This document shows, one piece after another, positions 53,769 to 64,000 of a DNA stretch of 64,000 nt. Both the position numbers and the translations under genes were made by a program. The stretch is from contig NC_064437.1 of the NCBI RefSeq assembly GCF_023343835.1, forward strand, positions 320,001-384,000. The letters are read 5' to 3'. Under the pieces are notes generated by a model. The model did no database searches. It saw only the letters and a list, made by a program, of their open reading frames with translations, and was not told the origin of the DNA. Within the stretch, counting starts at the first letter, position 1, and each line of letters begins with the position of its first letter. The DNA is from Lagopus muta. Its lineage: Eukaryota; Chordata; Aves; Galliformes; Phasianidae.

Positions 53769-56700
53769 TTAGTGTGCTAGGCTCTCACATCTCCTTTGAC
53801 AAGCATAACTCCTCAACTTCTTGCAGATGTGCAATGTGGGTATGAGAGACCATCTCTGGAAATGTGTTTTGAGTAAATAATTATTTTAAAGGATAAGAGA
53901 ATGGATTTTGATTTAGCCAGTTAAAGCTCTTTTCACCCCAAACATCATAAACAATCTTTTTTGATCCAGGAGGCCCTGCCAAGAGATAGATACAAGGACG
54001 CAGAGTTAAAATGGAATGCTGCACGCTGACTGTCCCTCAGGGTGGTCTCACAAAGAGCTGCTACTGACGCACTGAGTGCTTATCGAAGGGTTCCTTGGCA
54101 ATTTTACATCAACACCTACGATCGTAAGAGTGGAAAAGAGACCAACAAGGATCGATTTCTTCCGCAGATTTTGAGTCTCCTTGTGCTGAGCGCTCATTGC
54201 GGTGAGAGTTTTCTGTTTCTTTGTTTCTCTGTAAGACCACTGCTGTCCCTTACGTGTGTCAGATGTCCTCATCCAATGGGCCGGCATCTATCACAGGGCT
54301 AAGTGTGCAGATGAGAGCATTGGTGGTTTGGAGCCGGAGTTAGAATTCCCTCTTCTTAATTTTTTGGGGGAGAAAATAGATCTGTGGGGAAGATGAAAAT
54401 ACCCTTTTCAGTAGAGAAATGGTGACATTTCTATTTCTCTAAATGATGACAAACGATGAGAAAAGGTGAAAAGACATGGGACAATGTGCTTGCAAAGTTC
54501 CTTACTGAAAGATACCAACGTTGGTTGTTCTGTGAAGAGGCTGTGGGCCAAGAATGTACTGCAATAGTCAGCGCTCCAGAGGAAGAGAAAGAGCTCACTG
54601 GACCTCATCCTGCCCGACCCTTCAGACCAAAGTATACATCTGCTTTGAGAACTCTTATGTAAGAATAGCACTGAAGAGATAGCTCACTCCTGCTGCAGGT
54701 CTGGGAGTCGGCAGCACTCGGTCTCCTATCTCATGACATCCCCAGCCCTGGGCATGCGGATGAAGGCTGCTGGAAAGCTCTGCGGCAGTGCCTTTGCCTG
54801 CAGGAAGAGTCCCTGGGTCTGGAGGAGGATGCTGTGAAAGCTCCGCATGGCCATCCTATTTTTGCCTGTTTATCTTGTCAGTGCCAGCCTATTTTGTGGG
54901 CAGCTTGTGCTTGTCTCAAGGTATTTGGGTTTGATAATCTGATCAGTGCCAGTCCATTCTTGGCTTCTGTACCCACCTGCTGACTCCCTCGTGTTACTCT
55001 TCTGGTGCTCCATCCATCTGTTAAGAATTTACTTACAAAATGCATTAAAATAAGACAGTATGATTTTATGTATTTAGGAATGCTGTTTCCAAAACTTCAA
55101 AAATCTGAATAAATAACTGTGTCTGTTAGTCTCACAAAGTCTTGTATTTTATCGTTAGTGATTTACAGGGAATGCCACGATGCTCAGCAAACAGCCCCTT
55201 AGCATCCAAATTTACTGGTATTCAGAATTCATTTCATACTTTCTTTCTGAGTAGTACAGGTTTTCAGAGCATGTGTGCATGTGCGTGTGCTGAACACTAC
55301 CATCAAAGAACGGTATTCAGATACAGAGTGCAACAACAGCTCTCATCAAATTGTTTTTTGACTGGGAAGACCACAGCTGAGACTTAGGCAATGGGTACAC
55401 TACAGATCCAGCAGATTTCAGGCTCAGGGCTATGGTTTTTTCCATGCACTTTGGTGATTCAGGATGGTCCTGGGGGGACAGAAGGCAGCTTCTTTGCACT
55501 GCCGAAGCCGATGCGTGTGCTGTTAGCAGCGATACTGCCATGCTGGGGTACCTGGAAGGGCTGATGCTCACAGCTCACACTGCAGGGCTCATATCTCCAC
55601 TCCCACCCTCAGCAGAGCTTCTTGAGCTGCAGGAGCAGCTCCAGATGGAATGGGCCCTGGAGATGCAGCTCCTCCCTGTTCAAAGCATTGAATGTACAGG
55701 CAAGGAGGCACAGACACCTGTCAGCCACAGGCGGTGTCAAGGAGCTGCCGATGGATGCAGGGAGGTTTTGCAGTGGCAGGCTCTGCTCTGCTTGTGCCCC
55801 TGGCAGCACTGGGCAGGGATGGCTCATGGGGCCCAGCAGAGATGTGCGGTATCATCTCCCTCAGGCAGAAGCCAAGGATCTCCCAGCTGCTCCCAGAGAT
55901 GTAGCAGTGAGGGGGCTGCTGGATACAGCACAGCTGATACCTCTTTATCTTCTTGTCGAATGTCTGCAAGCTGCACTTTGTTTAAATGAAGCCTTCATCT
56001 GCAACATCTCAGTAAATGCCATAATGTTATAGGAAAAGAAGTCTGGCATGGCTGATGTGGGGATTAAAATCTTTTACTGTTGTGTCTCATATAGTGAGTA
56101 GCGTGATATTGAAGGATTCTAATGCATACAGCAGAGCCAGACTCAGCAAGACCTGAACAAACCCCGCAGGACACCGGAGAACCAGGCTATAATATAGGTC
56201 AATGTTTCCATGTGCGGTGTAAGTTCCTTTTGTCTAATTAATCCGTATCTACCAGTATGTTAATGAGAGGGAGACAGAGAAAGCTCATTGCCACCGAAAG
56301 GTCCCCAAGGCTGAAAGAAAACAATCCCAGCTTGTGGCTAATTATTTTTTGCTTAAAATTTATTACTCTGAAAGAGAAGCAAACACGGTGTTTATTTGAC
56401 CCATGACCCTTGTACCAGACTCTCTTTCCAAATGCTGTTCTTTAAAACAGCAATTAAAGAGACAGAAAAGGAAAGGAAGAAGCTGCTGAAAGCAGCACAG
56501 CAAAGGGGAAGGGATGGTCACAGCCTGGGATTCCAGCAGTGCCCATCAGGTGCTCACCCGCACTCGGCCATTCCCGACCTGAGCTGTGTTCCTCTCCTTT
56601 GTGGCTCCCTTTGCAGGTCCCCTGATGCCTTTTTTCTCCCTGTGGCTCCAGGGGGGAGATGTGGGACTGATCTCAGGCTTGCATGGGTGCCCACGGCCCA

Positions 56701-59501
56701 AGGAACATGGGGTGCTGGTGCACCCTGGGCGGGACGGTGCTGGCTGCTATCCTGGGAAGGGCCCGGAGCACTGTGAGTGCTGCCTGCTGCCTCCTCCACC
56801 TTGGGAGATCTGATTCATGCAGGAGTCTGTAATAAACATATGACAGTTATTTCTGTAGCTAATGGGAATGTAAAAATTCGGATAACGTGTGTTAATCCCG
56901 ATAAGAAGTATCTCTGATTAGAGCGACCTCCTTACTGCTACGTAGGAAAGCTCACTGTGACCACAGCAGTAAATCTGCTCCTCACTGCCAGTGTGAAACT
57001 TTCCTGACAGCTGAAATTGTGACACAGAAGTGGACCATGAAGACCTAAAGAATCCATCACCTGCTGCACACCTTGAGCTCCCAAAACAACTAGGTTGGTT
57101 GTGCCTGAGTACGGTCACTTCAGTCAACCTCAGGTGATGCAAAATAGGGGGCCTTTCTGATTTGCACGGTACTGCACCTCTGTGAAAGGAATTCAGTGAT
57201 GGCCAGCTCTCAGCTATAGCAGTGTTGGCTGCTGCACACAGCTGCTGCCACCAGCGAGCGACTGACGCGTGGCGGTTGCATGGAGGCTCTGTGCATTTGG
57301 TGGTGCTTCTGAAACGAGGTTTTTTTCCCTTCTTAATGGCTTCGTATATCCTCTCCTCTGAGTGAGGTTAAGATACAGCTGAGTGTGCCACTAAGTAGCT
57401 TGTTTTGTTTTGTTCTGGTCAACTTGAAAGAAAGTATCACTAACTTGTATCAGAAGAGGTTTGTGTGGCGTAGGATGGAGGATACACACTCCAGTGTGCA
57501 TGTTGTTAAGAGCAAACCTTCAGTATTCATCATAGCCATATCCAGACCTCTTAAACACACACTAAATTTAACTTTAAAGTAATGCTAGTTCAGGAGAGGA
57601 AAAGAAAAAAACAAAACAGCAAGCATCATCTGTCGTCAATTTGATAGTCTGTGATATGTGTAACCAATTGTTCTTATTTACATTAATTTGCATTGTGAAA
57701 AGCAATTTTACAGTTTCAGTCAGACTTAATAGGCAATTTGCAGCTCACTGCCTAATGGCATAGTTACTTACGCCTGCCCCCAGGGTGCTTTCTAGACCTG
57801 GTATGAGACTCAACCTTTCAAATGTTCAATTGAACATCTTAAAAAGTCAAAAAGCCATTAGTTATTAGACCCAGTTCATACTCACCTTGTCATATCTGAT
57901 ATTATTGCTAAGATGCCCTTTGATTCAGATATGTTTTGCCTTAGACTGCGTAAATGGTGATTTGACTCTACGAAGCATCACAGCATGAGTGATTCCCCCG
58001 CCCTGGGGGCACTTTTCTGAAGCAGGAAGGTGAAGGTACAAGGGTGTCCTGGTGAGCCCTGCACCGTGCTCTTTGTGGTTCACCCACATTTAGGGCCAAT
58101 TTTTACCAAGGTGTCTCAAACCTTAATGACATATTTCCTCATGTATGGATGCACGAGCAACTCCTGTAGGTGTGAAAAGAGGAACCTCTTTGAAAACAAA
58201 ATTGAACAAAAGCCCCTAATTCACAATGATTCAATTTGAGGTATTGCAGATAAACAGAGAAATAATGTACATTTGGGTGATGCTGCAGAGGCTATTGTGA
58301 TTTCTGTCAATCTTGAGGCACTAAGAAAGGTTCTTTGCTGTACTGAGTAACATCAAGAGCTTGTTGTTCCTCAGACAGCATATTTGATCACTGAAGAGGC
58401 ACTGAGAGCACCTATCAGCAGTCCTGCAGGGAAGGTCGCTGGTTCTGAGTGGTGCAAAGATCTCTGCAGACAGAGCCCCATTCCTTAATTCCTTAAATGT
58501 GCTCTGGTTACATGCCAAAAGTGAAGGGCACAGAGTGTTTTAAGTTAAATCTCATGAGATGAATGCAACGGATGCCGGAGTGAAGCAGGTCACGGATGGT
58601 GGATGGGCTGAGCAGTGGCTGTGGCTGGGCTTTGTATCAATGTGCCACATGGAGGCACCAAGTGGGAGTGTGCTCTGTGAGAATTACACAAAATACATTT
58701 TGTTGTTCTGTTATCCTTATACAATGATTAATGAAGACAATAGAGAGTTGGGATACTCATTTACATGAAGATACAGGCATGTCTGACATCAAGATGAATC
58801 AAGGTCTGTGTTATTGCTGTAGCTTGACAGCAATCTTTTTTCACATGCACAAGTGCTCATTTCCAACTCTCTTCCCAGTGCTGAAATATCTGTCTAACCT
58901 ATGCTGATATCACATGTATATATATGCATTTTGCAACAAATTATGAAAGTGTGTGAATGTTATTTGATTTCTGTGTTCCCTAATATGATAAAGCAAATAC
59001 AAAGTTTGCAAAATGCCTTTTTCTAGAAAAGAGTAAGTACTGTGCCATGCTGAAGCAATGTAATACCACCATTCTTCTGCTATAGGAGTCTGCTTTGTTT
59101 CTGCAAGAGGGTTTCACTTCAAAAGATGTGGCAATTCACTTCACGGTAGTATAGAAGAGATTCCAAAAAGCCTCTGTGGCCGTGTGCTTCTCGGCTGTGT
59201 TGCATTTGAAGCAGAGAGTGGAAAGACAGACAAGGAAAGTTACGTACCAGATCACCCCATATCACAATGCAAGAAGTCCCTTGCCTACAATGAGTATCTG
59301 AGGTTGTGAATATCCCTGCCACTTTAGCAATAATTTGCTAACAATGAATTAAGCTTTTACAGAGTTTTTCAGGCAGTTATGTGTCCAGTTTGAAGTCAGA
59401 GGAGCACTGTGATGCATGGAGGTGGTGTAAGTAGCCCAGGCAATCTGGTTCCCTCTATATTTGTGCCTCAGAGCATCAGTGATCCAACCCATTTTTTTAA
59501 A

Positions 59502-59505
<4 letters not shown>
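53769..59505. other. Intergenic, no gene recognised
   Basis: No confirmed exon. A splice-flanked open segment lies at 54041-54199 (see findings). The remainder holds only chance ORFs. Confidence 0.5.

Positions 59506-59536
<31 letters not shown>
59506..59536 (+). repeat. T31 homopolymer
   Basis: Thirty-one consecutive thymines, preceded by a short T7-A6 run. It could be the antisense poly(A) tail of an old retrocopy, but I recognise no parent sequence to its right. Confidence 0.9.
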
Positions 59537-59541
<5 letters not shown>

Positions 59542-62500
59542 GGCCTTTGCTGTTTTCTCCCTGCTGTGCAATTAAAAAGCACAAAAGCTCAGAAACCAAA
59601 GTACAAGAAGTAGAAGACAGCCTTTTAGAATGCAGACTATCGGACATTTTTATAGCACTAGCACGAATCTTTACTACTTTTCTGAGCTTCACTTGTAATG
59701 TGGTTTGTATTTTTAGCTTTATATGACAGAGAACCACAGCTATGGCTGCACACAACGTGGCTGCCTTCCATGGAGGAGCGCAGTGTCAGCTCCAGAGCAT
59801 GAGGAGGGCTGAGCTCTGCCCTAGGCTGTGCTGGTGGATGTCTGGGCTCTCATGGAGGATGTTGCTGTTGCCCTCTCCCAGCAGCTCTTACAGCCTGGCT
59901 GCAGGGGTTGCCACAAAAACCGCTGGGGAAATACCTTCTTCCTCTGAGCTGACCAAGGATCCACACCACATGGTAAAGGCCAGGGGTCTGAAACAGCCAG
60001 CCCTGTCTGTGGCTTGGTTTGCTCCCCGTCCCAAGGCATTGACTCGAAATCCAAAGGGTGCTGAACACATTCACTGCTGTTGACCACATTTTGGGTCTGT
60101 CCTGCAATGTTTGTTCTACATCCATCCCTGGCTCCTCTGTAAGTCAGCTGGGTTTTGGTCCATGTTCTCTAGAATGGAGACCTAACGTTTAAGAAATATA
60201 TCATAGTAATGGAGAATTTTGCATGATTCAAGTTCTTTTTCCTTCAAATTAATGACTGTAAAGGACAACTTCTAGATCGCTGCAGTGCAGTTCAGATATG
60301 AGGTTGGTTTTTGTTTATTAAAAAACAGCAACCTGTAGATATGAAACTGGTTTATTAGCCAGTATTACTATGCTGCTCGGAAGACGATGCGCTGCACCTA
60401 ACACTCCTGGTAATGGACATCGGTCCTTTCATTTTTCATTGATTTTTGCAAGATAGGTTTTCTAAGCTGAGCTGCATGCCCTCTAGGCTGATGCCGAACA
60501 CCAAGCGTATTCATTAAAGCGTAGAGAAGAACTCAGCAAAGATATTAATCCATTAATCACTGGCACACATAATGACCTTCATGCCCTATCGCAGCCAGCC
60601 ATTTCAGCAGCTCCAAAGTGTGCTGATTCCCAGGTATCAAGCAGGACAACACACCCTGTGAGGCTGTCTGCAGGATGAGAGGAGCCCTGGGAGCAGCAGC
60701 AGCATGCAAACAGGTTCCCCCAGCTGGATGCACCACGGCCCGAGGCAGAGCCGTGGCATGGGGTCAGCGCAGCACCCCTGGCTGCTGTGTGTCCATGGGG
60801 ACAGGGCTGGGCTGCCATGCAGGGCTGAGCTATTCAGCCCAGGAGAAACTGTCATAGGTAGCCACAGAGACAGAGGAATCAAGGGTTTTGAGAGACTGAA
60901 ATTAACTCTTATGCAGATTGCTCACAGCTCATCTGCATGGGCTGCTTTGTGTCTGGAGTCCTTTTCAGTGGCACGGAATGATCGTCAAGGCAAACTGCAA
61001 CTCGAATGAACAGACGTGTTGTGCTTTAAATCGTTATGCCAGCATTTTAAACTGTGATTGCAGCATGGAATATGGCAGAACATATTTCTTTAAAAGGAAT
61101 AATGCACAAAAGCACGAAACCTTTTCTGCAGCTATTCTGATAACAGAGTGCAAAGACTGTCTGAAAATACAAGACAACTCCAGATGACTCCAGTGTCTGA
61201 TTTGCCTACACTTTGTTTTCTTCTACTGAAACTCTGCTAAGCTTTGAGAACAGAAAAAAAAAAGTACAATAAAGAAAGAAGGGGAAAAGAAAATGACTAT
61301 CAGCTTTATTTGCATGTTTCCAGTGACTGTCTTCAGAACAGCTGCATTCAGGCGACTTGCCTGTAGATTTTAGTTAACTGCTGGGGAAGCTGCTCCATGA
61401 CAAACATATGATTAATGATCGCTTTTGCATGTCTCTTAAAAATTAGATGTTCTGTCACTAAATAAATGCGTAAATAAATAGGCTGGATGTAAAAGAACAT
61501 GTTTTTCACCAAAAATGACATCTTTAGTTGTAAATTTTAACAGATGTCATGAAACTGAAGATACTATAATCTATTACAAAAAGCTTTTGAAGTTCTATTT
61601 TAATTAGCTTACAAAGCCACCAGGACTCTCGGAGAGAAAATGATACATAAAGTGCGTCTGAGGAATCACCTGATTGTGGTCACCAGGATGCAAAGAGTGT
61701 GGCTCAAGAGCAGCAGAACAGAAGAGAAACCAGGAGCAGTCAGTACTGCAGTAACACGTGCAGCTCTGCTCTTTGAGGCTCTGCTCTTCTGGGAACCTCT
61801 GGCTGAATGGATGGAGATTGAGACCACGGGGGATTTGTCTCTGAACATGTTCCACTGGCTATAGATGGAGCTCCTTGCTTTATAGAACCGCTCTCTTTAT
61901 GACTGAAGGTAACCATATGCTGTGCTTCCATAGCATGTGTTCCAATGAGATTCCCAAACCAGAGCAGATGGGCCTGCTCCAGCATGGCAGTGCTGTGTCT
62001 CTGTAGCAATGCTAGGAGTCCTGGTGTGTAACCACAAAATAGGTGGCACTTTGCATTTTTGCGTGGTGAGCACAGGTTAAATAGGTCTGTGATTCCCCTA
62101 ATTGATATCAATTGTAATTAATCCCTCTTCTGAAATCACATTTGCATGCTCACTGTTCTCTGGTTTTCCAGTTCCATGTTGTCACTCCTTGGCTTTCCGA
62201 TGCCATCTTCTTCTCCTTCGTGCTGCTGCACCATGGAGCTGTGCTCCCCTGTGCTGTGTCGCAGACCTGTTGTGTGCTGGGTTGTTGCAGCGATGCAGGG
62301 AGGCCGTGCTGACCACCTCCTGCTCCAGGTGGCTCTGGGATGGCAGTGGCCAAGCAAATGGCTTGTTCTGCTCCTTTCTGAAGTGACTCAGGGGGTGTAC
62401 GTGGCAGAAATAACTGAGCACACAAATTCAGGTTATGAATAAACGAATGACTGGCAGATTTGAGCTTTAAGTGCAAAAAAAAAACCAAACCCCAATATCA

Positions 62501-64000
62501 TCAAGTTATATCTGTCACTAATGTGTGATTCCAAAAGTCCTGTTCAGAGATTTGTGCAAAGAGCATAGGTTTGGTTATGTCTGCTGCATGCTCTCTGACG
62601 CCCAGTGTGCAGTTTTGAGGAAAAACATTCTCCTTTTAGGATGCAAGGGAGAGCTGCTTGGGCCGTTGGTGTGAGGGAGGTGGGCAGCACTTCCCTTTGC
62701 CACTGCTTGGAGGTGGGCTGGCAGCAGATCACCCAGCTGCTCGGGGTCAGATGGGGGCATGGCTCCAGAGCAGTCGGTGCCTCTGAATTTATATCAGTTC
62801 AGCCAAGATAAGAATCAGACTCCACATTTCCAGCCTCTGAAAGCAGCTGATAAATTTAGTAGGAATAATTTTTTGTTAAAATGTCTTTTGATGGTGTAGC
62901 AGAAGCCAGAAGATTTAAGTGTGAGGAGGAAAACTCCAAGACCTGTTTTCTCTGTTGGTGTAAATCGGCCTCGTTACATTGAAGCAAATGGAAGTGCTCT
63001 TAATTTACACCACCGGCACATTGGCAGACTCCCATTTGTTTGATGCTAGAATGATGAGGTGCTTCATGAGCCTCAGACAGGTTCAGGTAGTACAAACCTT
63101 TCTTTCCAATTTCCTGCCTGCATCCCTGGGATGTGGGACAGCAACCGGGGCATTATTTTACTGTAGTTGTTTTAAAAATTAACTTGTAATGCACTTCAGT
63201 CAGCCCTGCCTGCAATATGACAACCTTTCTTTCTTTTTAGATCACATTTTGATTTTCACATGGACGTCCTCATCGTAATGCATCTTCATTTTGGTTTCCA
63301 CTCAATGTTAAACTGAGACTACTCAGGATTTTTAATGGTACATTTCTCAAGTTTCTGTTGCTATCCTTCAGGAACCCAGACAAGAATGCATTTATTTGAG
63401 CCCATAATTTCTTGGTGCGATGACTGGGAGTCTAAGGAACTGAGTACAACTAGCACTAAGCCCTTTTGATATCTCTTTAAAAAGTCTCCTGTTTTTAAGA
63501 TAACTCACTACATGCTACATCCGGCAGATATAATTCGGGTCTCAGTTCACCTACAGTTTAGGTCAAAAGGAGCAACAGCAAAATTAGAAGGGTTTGACCA
63601 GCAAGAAATAATTGTGAGTTTCTTACAAAGTGGATGAAAGAAAACAAGAGCTACAGCAGTGGAGTCAGACCGTGGAGCCTTTAGGGGACTTTGGAAACTG
63701 TGAACCTCATGTGTTCAAAGCCTGCTGGGCCACGGGGGGAAGCTCCGCATCATTCCTGCAGGTTTGCCATGTGTGAGGAGCACTTATGCCCATCCCTTTG
63801 ATTTCTAGGGCCGTCCAAGTTCTCCCTCCCACTCAATGCCTACTGGCAAACCCAATTCTCATTTTGAACTCTGCTGTCCTCACTGTTTGCACAGAGCAGT
63901 GGCAGTAAAACAATGTGGCAGGGCTGTGGGCATTGGATGGCACTGCTGAGGATGGAGCCCTGAGCCCAGTTTTCTGCAGACACCTCAGAGTTGCACTGGC
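59537..64000. other. Intergenic to the right edge, no gene recognised
   Basis: No exon, RNA gene or interspersed repeat recognised on either strand. Confidence 0.5.

Noticed and set aside
55432-55989. 185-codon plus-strand ORF
   Set aside because: Overlapping ORFs in other frames over the same GC-rich stretch, no domain, no splice logic; likely chance.
26840-64000. Possible provirus or LTR element in the gene-poor region
   Set aside because: I looked for paired long terminal repeats and for gag/pol-like frames and saw none.

Overview
This is vertebrate nuclear DNA, almost certainly from a bird and most likely a galliform such as chicken. Two intron-bearing genes spell proteins of the vertebrate FPGT and TNNI3K families. 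The interspersed repeats are nearly all CR1 LINE 3' ends, some ending in the typical CR1 ATTCTATGA-type tail. No mammalian SINEs are visible.

Layout. Positions 1-17722 carry the 5' two-thirds of TNNI3K (cardiac ankyrin-repeat kinase) on the minus strand. I could place 17 coding exons with consensus splice sites and a continuous reading frame, from the start codon at 17722 to the catalytic HRDLN motif at 865. The rest of the kinase domain and the C-terminal tail lie beyond the left edge. Positions 17723-22483 are the spacer between the genes and include a likely muscle-type TNNI3K promoter just upstream of its ATG. Positions 22484-26717 hold a complete FPGT (fucose-1-phosphate guanylyltransferase) in four coding exons, 599 codons, also on the minus strand, with a CpG-island promoter at about 26270-26870.

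The remaining 37 kb (26870-64000) is gene-poor. It holds CR1 fragments of two 3'-end types, one longer CR1 relic with reverse-transcriptase sequence (about 40960-41560), an older relic of a DYCN-type LINE reverse transcriptase (about 53586-53768), a pentanucleotide microsatellite, a small minisatellite and several homopolymer runs. One 135-codon minus-strand ORF (33422-33829) looks more protein-like than its surroundings but I do not recognise it. I did not find exons of LRRIQ3, the gene that lies head-to-head with FPGT in mammals.

How the genes relate. FPGT and TNNI3K are in tandem on the same strand, as in mammals, where a readthrough FPGT-TNNI3K transcript is known. Here FPGT exon 3 and TNNI3K exon 2 have compatible splice phases, so the same fusion is possible. 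I see no bacterial, viral or otherwise new multi-gene system. Apart from the two genes the window looks like ordinary avian intergenic DNA.
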